Source: Brachycybe producta
Taxonomy: Eukaryota; Arthropoda; Diplopoda; Playtdesmida; Andrognathidae
DNA length: 64,000 bases
Assembly: GCA_036925085.1 (NCBI GenBank)
Contig: JAUPFP010000003.1
Location: 3,215,001-3,279,000, forward strand
Reading direction: 5' to 3'
Part shown: one piece after another, positions 54,191-64,000 of the stretch
Layout of the letters: the number at the start of each line of letters is the position of its first letter
Numbering within the stretch: position 1 is the first letter of the stretch
Notes under the pieces: model-generated
What the model was told of the DNA's origin: nothing
Databases searched by the model: none
Seen by the model: only the letters and a program-made list of their open reading frames with translations
Program-made: the position numbers and the translations under genes

Positions 54191-54659
54191 AAATAATATA
54201 TTTTGTGCAATATCAAGACGTTCTAATATACAGATAAAAAAGATGGATTTTCTGTTTCTCCCTCTTTTATTTCTCTCTCTCTCTCTCTCTCATATACAGT
54301 ATATATTCTGCCCATCAATTTCTGCTACTTATAATTGATTTCTCTCCAATACTGAAAATTTGACATGTAACCGACTGTCTACTGCATTATGGATGCACTT
54401 CTATCTCTATTTTACATGTCACTCATAATATCTAACTGGCAACCTTTTGAACAAGAAGAAGAAGGAGAAGAAGGGGATGATGGGAAGGGAAACAACCACC
54501 GTTTTATGTATTTGTTACGTGTGTCTTACCCGTCAGCATAGAAAAACCAGTCAATTTACAAGTTTACTAGTTACTTTGCAAAACTACCAATCATTTCTCG
54601 CATAAATCTGCACTTTGCACTTTGCATTTTTTGATGAATAATCTTCAGAATTTGTATTT
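54191..54659. other. unassigned stretch
   Basis: No gene was seen; a weak family 4-like block near 54545. Confidence 0.4.
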
Positions 54660-55445
54660 TCCTCCTGGAAGACAAAATTACCAGAGTTTAAGAAATCACC
54701 TGTTCAAAAACTACCTTATTTAGAAACTAGAAAGGTAGCTCAGTCACTTAAGGGTATGATTAAAAGCTTATTTTCAAAAATAATAACATAAAAATATCAT
54801 CCTCAAGTAATTGAGCTACCCTTCTAGTTTCTAAAAAAAAACTTTCAAGTTTCTCTAAATTTTGCTTCTGAAAAACAGACATTTTTTTTTTAAATTTTTA
54901 TCTATAAAAAGTTTATTTTGAGAGATATCACCATACAAATATGTTCTTAAGTCATAGAGCTACCCTTCTAGTTTCTAAAAAAAACTTTCAAGTTTCTCTA
55001 AATTTTGCTTCTGAGACATTTTTTTTAATTTTTATATATAAAAAGTTTGTTTTGAAAAATAACATACAAATATCCTAAAGTGATTGAGCTACCCTTCTAG
55101 TTTCTAAAAAAACTTTCAAGTTTCTCTAAATTTTCCTTCTGAAAGACATTTTGTTTTTAAATTTTCATCAATAAAAAGTTAATTTTGAAAGATATCAAAC
55201 ATGAAGTACTATTAAGTGATTGAGCTACCCTTCTAGCTTCTAAAATACTTTAAAAGTTTCTCTAAAGTATGCTTCTGAAAGACATAATTTTTTTAATTTT
55301 CATCAATAAAAAGTTTATTTTAAAAGATATCAACATACAAATATGTCCTTAAATGATAGAGCTACCTTTCTAGTTTCTAAAACACAAGTTTCTCTAAATT
55401 TTGCTTATCTGAAACTTGAAAGACTGAAATAATCTAAGAGTTCAA
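54660..55445 (-). repeat. family C tandem array, right arms
   Basis: AGCTACCCTTCTAGTTTCTA-like cores recur near 54811, 54957, 55087, 55221 and 55361, so the period is about 130-146 bp. Each is followed by TTTCAAGTTTCTCTAAATTT and preceded by AGTTTATTTTGAAAGATAT. A single left arm (AAACTAGAAAGGTAGCTCAG) opens the array at 54724. Confidence 0.85.
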
Positions 55446-55899
55446 GAAGCATTTACACTTGAAATTCACCGTAATATTTTTTTTTAAATGTAGAATAACC
55501 ACAGTAATATATTGTAGCCGACCTTTTACTACACATTGACCCAGTGATTATATAGAATGAAAAATTTTCCACTTTGCCTATAACAATGTATGCTTTCTCT
55601 CTCTCTCTCCCCCCCCCCCCCCTTTTTATAAATAATCTTCATTGAACCTTCTATGGAAGAGGCTATCAGACTTTATATGCAGATAAGAAGAAGGAGTTCT
55701 TCGGTCAGTTGTTCACTTTAACCACGTTAAGAAGTTCTTCTTTCCGATTATTTTGCAACTGACTGACTTTTCTTCTTCTTCTTCTTCTTCTTCTGTAATA
55801 TCATATCGAACCTCATTAAAATTTCATGTTCCTTTTTTACTGTAATACATGTATTTATTATAATATCTATCGACCTCTTGCTAAACTTAATCTACATTA

Positions 55900-55932
<33 letters not shown>

Positions 55933-57239
55933 GACCCTCTATCTCTCTCTCTCTCTCTCTCTCTCTTTCTATTTTTTTTTTCCTATATTGCCATATACAA
56001 TCTTTAAAGATTATTTCTGTCTAAAAATCTGCATAAAAATCTATAATATACATTAAAGACAAAAATGGAATGTCCAAATGTCAAAATAGTCTCCAAACTT
56101 TCAGATTTTGAACTTTTTGACATCATTTTTTATAGGTCAACAAGAACAGCTAAAGAACAAAAGCTATGGCCATTTTATCTCAATAACCAAATAAGAGTTG
56201 AAAGCAAGATAAACTTCTGAAAGTTAAAGCAATTCCATGTAAGAAAAAAAAAACGACAATTGTCTGCTTTTTGAAGCAAGAAGGAAGACATCTTTGCCTT
56301 AAAATGTCATCCATTTTTAGTGTATGTCCATTGAACCCTATTATAACTGAGGCACTAACTGCAGTTTGCGCCATCTATTGGCAACACTAAGTTTTGGCAT
56401 GAAAGGCTCCATTGGAAGAGCTCTTAGTTGAGTCACCTCTTTATATTTATCTTGGTCGAAAGTATTTTAGAAACTAAGTTAGGAAAAAATCACGCATGCT
56501 GAAAAACAAGCAGAAAACAGAAATAATTTTAGATACATCTAGGGTCCTGTGCACTGAAAGGTAAATGGCGTTGCTGCTAAATTCCTTACAAAGTGAAATA
56601 TGGTGGGATTTTATTCAGTAGAAAAAAAACCACCAAAAAAATTAGAAATAGAAATAGAAAATTCCGCTTTCCTTCGCATTCAAAGATATATTTGCGCTTC
56701 TGATAAATGCCTTACAAATTGTTGAATTTTTTGGATTTTTTTCAGCATGTGTGATTCTTTCTTAAGAATCTACATGCAGTAAGAATCAACTGAAAATACG
56801 ACTGACATTTTTTTAAATCTAATTTGAATAATTCTATTCTATTTACTTAACAGAAAGTAGGCAGAAAAAAAAGCTGAAATTGTTTCTGTTTTGCCATGCC
56901 TTCAGACACACCATTCTGTAATGGCTTCTCCTATTCTTTCCCTATATTCTATAAATTGATTCACAAAGCAGAAAAAAAAGTTACATTGTTTCTATTCTGC
57001 AACCCGGAATTATAATTTGTTAGCCAATAGGAAGACGTTCTTCGGTAGCATTCTTTTTATGGCTGTTCCTGCTAAATTTTCTGCTTCTTTTCTATACAAT
57101 AAAAAAAATCCTTGAAGTGTTTTCTTCAGTAATGTGTGAGACCCACCCCCCTCGAACGCGACAGAAAGCAGAAAATGTACAAAAATACACTTTTATCAGA
57201 TGATGTTTTCATTTTTAGCCCAAATTGAACTGAAAAATA
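55446..57239. other. unassigned stretch
   Basis: C-run near 55610, CT runs 55900-55970, GCGCCATCT at 56368-56376. The segment 56470-57110 repeats short GCAGAAAA / AGAAATAGAAA blocks. No gene was recognised. Confidence 0.4.
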
Positions 57240-57300
57240 TCTTTTATTGATTCATTTACTCTTCTAGTTTCTAAAACACTTTCAAATTTCGACTTATAGG
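57240..57300 (-). repeat. family C fragment
   Basis: TTACTCTTCTAGTTTCTAAA then ACACTTTCAAATTTC. Confidence 0.6.
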
Positions 57301-58059
57301 GGCTCGCGTATCAAAAAAATGCAGAATAACCAAAATACTAGAATTCTTCATTTGCATAATTTGCATTATATTCAAAAAAGACTTAAGTTAAATCTCTCAT
57401 CTTTAAAACTAGAAAGAGCTGACAATTTTGGGGTTTTTTTTAATTTAAATTTGCATCAAGTGATTCAAGTATTTAACTAAAACGAGAGAGAAATAGAGAA
57501 CCCTCCTCCTCCTCCTCCCCCATTTATAAGAAAAACCGATTTCAGAACATAGATTAAGCTAATGAAGTAATTAAGTATGCAGAAAAGCTTAATTGTTGAG
57601 CTTTTTCAAAATAATATCATTTCAGTAAATTGGAAAATAGAATGAAAAGAAAATGATGAGAGAAGAGAAGGTTTCAAAGTGGTCACCAGAGGGAGCTTTT
57701 TTTTATTTTTCAGAAGGTCCCTTGATATTATACATATATAATGTATATATATAGAAAGAAAACCAACAACCCTCAAACCACTAGATAACTATTAAACTGT
57801 CAGTAAATCTCATCTTGATAAAAATGACCGCGGACATTTGGTGCCCAAATGGACCCCTTTTTCTCTCATTTTAAAAATTGTGGCTTTTACACAATTTTAT
57901 TTCATTCCATTTCTCTTTCTCTTTTAGTGTCACTTTAGGGTGCAATTAATTAGAAACTTGTGAATGAAAACTTGAATAAAACTGTGAAATTAAACTCTTT
58001 ATTTGCATAATTTTCAAAATTAAGTGTTACTTAAAAGTAAAAGTATAGAACAAAGTGAT
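57301..58059. other. unassigned stretch
   Basis: CACCAGAGGGAGCT at 57684-57697 is identical over 14 bases to 4107-4120. No gene was seen. Confidence 0.4.
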
Positions 58060-58760
58060 ACTAAAGGAATCATTTATTTAGTTTTTAAAATAAATTTGAT
58101 GTTGAAATCTTTCAAAATAAACTTTTTATAAGAAAAAAATTTTAAAAAAATATTGTCTGCTTAAAGTTCGACCATTTTAAAACTCAGATATAAAGTTTAT
58201 TTTGACAGATATCGACATGAAAATACTTTTAAATAATTGAGCTACCCTTCTAGTTTCTAAAACATGTTCAAGTTATTCAGTGACAAAATTAAGAGAAACT
58301 TGAAGGTGTTTTTGGAAACTAGAAGGGTAGCTCCATAACTTAATGGTATTTTCATGTTGATATCTTTCAAAATAAACTTTTTATAGTTGGGTAATTTTCA
58401 AACTGACATAAAAAGCTTATTTTGAAAAATATCAACATGAAAATATATTCTTAAATGATTGAGCTACCCTTCTAGTTTCTAAAATACATTCAAGTTGTTC
58501 TTAATATCGTTTATGAACAGCTGATTTTCGAACTCCTGATCTTAAGAAACTCGACAGTCTTTTTAGAAACTAGAAGGGTAGCTCAATCAATTAAGAATAT
58601 TTTCATGATATATCTTTCAAAATAAACTTTTTATGACAAATGAATAATTTTTTCATGAAATGTCAATGAAAAAAAAATCAAAACACGGGTCATTTTTAAA
58701 TTGAACTATAAAATTGTTTATTTTTTATGTTTTACCATTCTAGTTTTGAAAACAATTTGA
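58060..58760. repeat. family C, several foldback units
   Basis: Arms near 58090/58240, 58315/58460 and 58570/58720, the last one diverged. Confidence 0.8.
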
Positions 58761-58849
58761 ATTTTTTCATAATGTTTCTAAAAAAAACGTTCACTTGACG
58801 TTTTTTGCGTTCAAAATTTGCCAAAAAAAAATCTATGTAGCATAGCATT

Positions 58850-59056
58850 ACAGTCAATTAGAAATCGGGACAAACAGAAATTGGCTCCGCCCTTTTTATG
58901 ACGACTGGCAACTTCTAATTGGCTTGTTTTGTGGTACGACGTTGAAAAGGGCGGAGCATATGACGTCAGACTACATAACCAACCAAATTAGAAGTTGCCA
59001 GTCGTCATAAAAAGGGCGGAACCAACTTCTGTTTGTCCCGATTTCTAATTGCCTGT
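58850..59056 (+). repeat. ACAGGC MITE, type 1, with perfect 9-bp duplication
   Basis: 207 bp, flanked by catagcatt on both sides (58841-58849, 59057-59065). Central ATGACGTCA. Confidence 0.94.
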
Positions 59057-59898
59057 CATAGCATTAGCCACTGCAGTGGCGCCATCTGGCTGCAGTGCCG
59101 CCATTCGAGAGGACAAAAACAAAATAAATATCTATTCAGCCACCTTAAGATCCAGAACAAGCAAAGATAAGAGAAAAAAATTCTCATTGATGGGTTCTGT
59201 TATTTTCGCTTATTTTTTTTTTAACAAAAAAAAAGTCCATCAGATTGATTTAGAAAATTACCAAAAAATACATCCTCTCTTTCTCTCTAATTTGATTACG
59301 TTATACAAAAAGGAAATTTCACTTGGTCTTACATCAAGCTAATTGAACAAACAGTGCCGTGCCCCCCCCCCCCTTAACTTCAGGCCCCCCAAACCCACCC
59401 CTTCTAATAAACACATTCACAACTGAATGAGAATCTCTCTTTTCCACCCCCCCCCTATATTAACATATAGTCCACCCTTTAGTTCATTAAGCTAATGATT
59501 CTGTCTTTCTCTCTCTCTTTCATTCTCTCTCTCTCTTTCATTCTCTATCTCTCTCTCTCTCTCACTCACTATCCATCTCTTTGCACTTCATTTTTTTTCT
59601 TTCTAGTATATTATCATCTATTCATACATGTATGTTTAACACACATTAATGAATTAACCGGAAGGTGGGTGGGTGGATAGAGAGAGAGAGAGAGAAACAA
59701 AAAAATGTGACGTCATCAGCTGAAACTATTATTAGCTAAAATAGCTAAAATACAGGGTGGATATATAAAGTACACAACCTTATTTTATTTAAGAATTGCA
59801 AAGTAGATCATTTATTTTGGTGCGTGTAGCGTTAGATGGCGCCACCAGCCCTCCTCCCATAGAAATGTACTGCAGACACTCTTCTTCCTTTTTTTTGT
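59057..59898. other. unassigned stretch
   Basis: GTGGCGCCATCTGG at 59076-59089 in a block shared with 38206. C10 run near 59367, CT runs 59510-59565. AGATGGCGC at 59834-59842. No gene was seen. Confidence 0.4.
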
Positions 59899-60066
59899 CA
59901 CGTGGCAAACATTTAATTTGCGTCATCGCTATTTCTACACACGTGCTCTCACTCTTCATTTATATTGTGTTTCTGGGTTAAGCTTGTCCACGTGCTCTGA
60001 TAATTAAGGTTGTTTTGGACGCTTTTAGAGCTAAAAGGAGGCTGCATTCGATTTCAACTAATTGCC
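59899..60066 (+). repeat. dispersed repeat, partner of 6420-6588
   Basis: Inverse-complement relative of 6420-6588 with two CACGTG-type sites. Confidence 0.75.
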
Positions 60067-60900
60067 TAAAAGGTTTGCCTTTTGTCTCTGTAATATGCAA
60101 CATTTTGTCAACTCTTGTCTGTACAGAAATAAAACACAAAACATAAATTTGTTTATGTTGTGTCACACAAATTTGTTGTGGTTTTGTCTTGAGTACTTTT
60201 GACAGTTGTTTTAGTTTTTTGTTTTGTTTTTCGAAATCGGCTTTTTCTGGCGTTTTTGTTGTGTTTTTGTCTCGAACTCATGTTTCACTTTTGTCAGCTT
60301 GATGTGGGATCTGACATTAATTTAGCTATTTTTTTAGAAGCAGCTTTTTTTATAAAAAAAATGTTAGAAAGTAGAAGTGTAAACGGCCAATGACTTTTGT
60401 TTTTTGTCAGCTTAATGTGGACCGGGTCTTAAGGGTGATCCACAACAAAGATGACAAAACACAAACAAAACAGAAACTCGGTGTTTTCAGATAAATTGGC
60501 AATAATTCTAAAACATTTCTGCGACTTTTCTCTTTTGTTTTGTCCGCAATTTCACAAACTATTCTATGTCCCAGCTCAAGTCGGTAAACATCAAATTGTT
60601 TTTGTTTTGTCTCTGTATTATGCAACATTTTTTGTTTTGTTTTTGTCTCGAAAACTCATGTTGCACTTTTTTGTCAGCTTTGATGTGGACCCTGCTGCCT
60701 TAAAACAAAGAACAGTTCTCGTAGAAACGAACGGCCAGAAAAACAAAAACAAAAACCAAATTTGTTGTGGTTTTGTCTTGAGTATACTGCTGACAGTTGT
60801 TTCGGGTTTCTTTGAGAATCTGCTTTTGTTTCTTCGTTTTGTTTTTGTCTCAAAAACCCAATGTTGCACTTTTGTCAGCTTGACTGTGGACCCGGAGCTT
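60067..60900 (-). repeat. family G, diverged copies
   Basis: GGTTTTGTCTTGAGTA, TGACAGTTGTTT, TTTTTGTCTCGAA and TGATGTGGACC recur near 60180-60310, 60400-60690 and 60760-60890, matching 45891-46680 mostly in inverse orientation. Confidence 0.75.
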
Positions 60901-61585
60901 TTTTTAGCCCATCAAATTTGCTCAAAGCACAAGGCATGCTTAGAAACTGAACGACACACACCTCAGTACTTTTTTTTTAATTTTATTTTTAGCTGACAAA
61001 GTAACAAAGCAACAAAAGAATAAAAATGCTTCTTGGTTACTTTGTTCACATTCCGTATATGAATTTTGAAATTGCATTAAAATGCATTTCTTAATTTCTG
61101 CATTGTGTTTGCAATGTTTTTTTTTTATTTTTTTAAAGAGAAAAATAAAGAAAATGACTCCGTAGATTCATTTATATTATTATTATTATTATTACTATTA
61201 TTATTATAGAAAAATAACAAAATAAAAACGTTCTTTGCATCTTTTCTGTTTCCTTTTTATTTCTCGCTATTGTGTACACACTTAACGTTCTAATGCATTT
61301 GAAAACACAATGGATTTATATATAAAGAAGAAGAATATATAGTTATAGTGGTAGCAGTACTACTAGTAGTAGTAGTGTAGTAAGGGATCCTTCTTTTGTC
61401 TACCATTTCCTTTATATTAAAAAAGTTTTCTTTCTTCCAGAAAAGAGGAGAAAAAGGGAGAAAACGATAAAGGTCCATTAAAAAAATCTACTGAGGGACA
61501 AAAACCTTGAGTTTGCTTTTCAGAAAGAAAGAAAAACCCCATGAAATAATGAAAATGGAAACACGCCTTAATCGTTCAAAAAATT
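60901..61585. other. unassigned AT-rich stretch
   Basis: (ATT)n run near 61175-61207. No gene was seen. Confidence 0.4.
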
Positions 61586-61980
61586 TAACTGCAGTTAAAA
61601 AGTTAATCACAGTTACATTTCTAGTGAAAACAAATATGTTTACATTATTCACTTCAAGGTGAAACTTTTTTGAGAAGTTAAGAGTAATTTTGATGTTAGT
61701 TACTTCTTATACCTCGTTGTTTCCACTTCAAATATTAACTGCAGTTAAAAAGTTAACCACAGTTAAATTTCTAATGAAAACAAATATTTTTACATTATTC
61801 AAATCAAGGTGAAACCGTTTTGAGAAGTTAAAGAATAATTTTGAAGTTAGTTACTTCTTATACCTCTTTTCCACTAAAATAAATAACTGCAGTTATTTAA
61901 CTGCAGAAAATTAATTGTGGTTAACTTTTTAGTTAACAACTGTTAATTTTTTAATGAAAACAAATATTGTTACATTATTC
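61586..61980 (+). repeat. ~150-bp tandem repeat, 2.6 units
   Basis: TAACTGCAGTTAAAAAGTTA starts at 61586 and 61736, and TAACTGCAG again at 61884. Units share GAAAACAAATATKTTTACAT and AAGGTGAAAC. Confidence 0.88.
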
Positions 61981-61989
61981 ACCTCTGGC

Positions 61990-62815
61990 TCATAACTTTA
62001 TTCATTTTCTTGTTTATCTTTTGTCTAGTTTAGTTGTTAGCAAGTTTAGCTCTTGTCAAGTTTAGCACTTAGTTCAGTTTCACTTTTGTTTAGATTAGCT
62101 TTTGACAAGTTTAATTTTATACCAAGTTTAACTCCTGATCAGCTTCACTCTGGGCAAGTTTAATTCTTGAACAGTTTAGTTTTTAATCAGTTTAATTATA
62201 CTGTATACTGGTATATAATTAAACGATTAAAAGTTAAACTGGTCAAGTTTCACTCTTGACCAGGTTAACTTTACAACCAGGTTAACTTTACAACCAGGTT
62301 AACTTTACAACCAGGTTTATTTTACAACCAGGTTTAACTTTACAGCCAGTTTAACTTTACAGCCAGTTTAACTTTACAACCAGTTTAACTTTACAACCAG
62401 TTTAACTTTACAACCAGTTTAACTTTACAACCAGTTTAACTTTACAACCAGTTTAACTTTACAACCAGTTTAACTTTACAACCAGTTTTACTTTACAACC
62501 AGTTTAACTTTACAACCAGTTTTACTTTACAACCAGTTTAACTTTATAACCAGTTTTACTTTATAACCAGTTTAACTTTACAACCAGTTTAACTTTACAA
62601 CCAGTTTAACTTTACAACCAGTTTAACTTTACAACCAGTTTAACTTTATAACCAGTTTTACTTTATAACCAGTTTTACTTTATAACCAGTTTTACTTTAC
62701 AACCAGTTTTACTTTACAACCAGTTTTTCTTTACAACCAGTTTTACTTTACAACCAGCTTAACTTAATAACCAGTTTAATTTTTTTTAACCAGTTTAAAC
62801 CTTGTCTAGTTTATT
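61990..62815 (+). repeat. 17-bp minisatellite array
   Basis: About thirty units of CAGTTTAACTTTACAAC (variants TTTTACTTTATAAC) at 62260-62790, with older AGTTTAGCTCTTGTCA-type units at 61990-62250. Confidence 0.95.
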
Positions 62816-63634
62816 TAGTTTAAGTGCCTGATGAGTTATCACTGACCAGACCAACTCGACTGGTCCAAATACTCTCAAGTGGCCATTTTAAGAAAAAAAT
62901 ATCCCATATTCTAATAATATGTTCAATGGTAAAAAGCCAATATAATTGAACCAAGTTTTAGTCACTGAAAAACCGTCGTTTGGTGAAAGAAGAAGAAGAA
63001 TTTTCTTATCTTTTACTTCTTCTAATAAGATTTTTTCTCTCTCTCTCTCTCTCTCGTTCTTTTAATAATAAAAATAATAAACTTTTGAAATAAGTCGTCC
63101 TAAGGTCTTTTGCATTCACTTAAGTCTTTTGTATCGTAATTGTCACAAATTCCTGCCGGAGCATGAAATTATTTCTGAGTGCCAATTCCAATTAAAATAC
63201 CAGTTCGTCTTACATATTACATTCTCATGACTGAGTGAACAATCACAACCCTTTATCCACCTCCCACCCCCTCAAAAAACAACCCCCCACCAACCCCCCG
63301 CCTCCCCCCTTTATGTAATCTGTAAGATATTTCTATGAATACACAGCAAGTCAGGTGTTTTAGGGCTTTTTTTATAATCGAATATATAAAGTGTGTATAT
63401 TTAAAGTCTGAACGCGCCTCAAACTCTGGTTATTCTGTCTTTTTAGTAGCAAAATGAAGAGAACCTTAAAAAGTATTTTAAAAACTAGAAGAGTAGTTTA
63501 ATCATTTAATACAATGTGAACACATGTTCATTTTCAGCTACTGCTTCAATACAGGAATTTCATCTTCAGCTCACTAGTAAACACGCCTTAACAGTTTCTT
63601 TTTGCGACACTTTTTTTTTAGTAAAAAAAAAATG
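62816..63634. other. unassigned, with family C remnant
   Basis: CT run near 63035; C-rich block 63250-63310; GGTTATTCTGTCTTTTTAGT...AAAACTAGAAGAGTAG near 63430-63500 is a family C arm. Confidence 0.5.
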
Positions 63635-63790
63635 ACAGGCAATTAGAAATCGGGACAAACAGAAGTTGGCTCCGCCCTTTTTATGACGACTGGCAACTTC
63701 TAATTTGTTTGTTGCGTGAAGTTCGACGTTGTCAGTCGTCATAAAAAGTTTGGAACCAACTTCTGTTTGTCCCGATTTCTAATTGCCTGT
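63635..63790 (+). repeat. ACAGGC MITE, type 1, internal deletion
   Basis: 156 bp: both ends are intact but the centre with GGGCGGAGC and TGACGTCA is missing. Flanks aaaaaaatg and aaaaaaaatg fit a 9-bp duplication with one-base slippage in the A run. Confidence 0.88.
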
Positions 63791-64000
63791 AAAAAAAATG
63801 AGGACACAACGCCCTCTATTGGCAACGTTCTCAAAACTGAAATATTTCTCACATTTCTTAAAACATTTGTCTGTATGTGTATAAGTAGATTTTAGTTTCA
63901 CTATTGTTCCAACAATTTCAATCAACTCGCCCGCATTTTGATTGTGTGTCCTCCTCTCCTCCTCCTCCTCTTTCAACATTTAATCCCATTTTTCTATAGG
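63791..64000. other. unassigned end of window
   Basis: CGCCCTCTATTGGCAACG near 63811 is CTCF-like. Nothing else was recognised. Confidence 0.4.

Noticed and set aside
53674-54338. Long Arg/Glu-rich and Ser/Leu-rich frames on both strands
   Set aside because: By-products of the CT microsatellite block at 53757-54190.

Overview
This is a 64 kb piece of an AT-rich invertebrate genome, almost entirely made of repeats. No host protein-coding gene, tRNA, rRNA or CRISPR array could be supported. The invertebrate reading rests on the dense small inverted-repeat DNA transposons with target duplications, long AG/CT/TA microsatellites, many C/G homopolymers and a metazoan-type Ty3/gypsy element. The phylum (arthropod or mollusc seem plausible) cannot be fixed from this sequence.

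The only long coding block is one apparently whole, young LTR retrotransposon of the Ty3/gypsy group on the minus strand (16455-27934). Its two 848-bp LTRs look identical by eye and it is flanked by a short ATAT duplication. It carries gag, then pol in the -1 frame after a U UUA AAC heptamer at the gag stop. The pol frame continues about 1,050 residues past the integrase into a region I do not recognise. The gag start lies inside the 5' LTR. The element sits inside the second of two head-to-tail copies of an older ~300-bp repeat, called family B here.

The rest is layered small elements. (1) A MITE superfamily with ACAGGC...GCCTGT ends and 9-bp target duplications in the clean cases (one copy shows 8 bp), in three terminal variants (types 1, 2, 3). 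There are 11 type-1 copies, several type-2 and type-3 copies, one chimera and one three-copy array at 4800-5547. (2) hAT-like MITEs at 1884, 13477 and 48701, the last with a perfect 8-bp duplication. (3) Palindromic family 4 at 7623 and 15244. (4) Family B, ~300 bp, eight copies. (5) Family C, a very abundant foldback module around AAACTAGAAGGGTAGCTCAA, single or in tandem hairpin arrays (9810-10730, 42740-43300, 51640-52510, 54700-55440, 58060-58760). (6) Family E compound foldbacks (32072-33066, 35574-35983). (7) Families F and G. (8) Minisatellites in seven places that share a 16-17-bp AGTTTAGCWCTTGTTC-like motif.

Most stretches between these are AT-rich, purine- or pyrimidine-rich and carry no recognisable gene. 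A short motif close to GCGCCATCT recurs far more often than chance and resembles the bilaterian CTCF core. Some of its copies clearly travel inside repeats.
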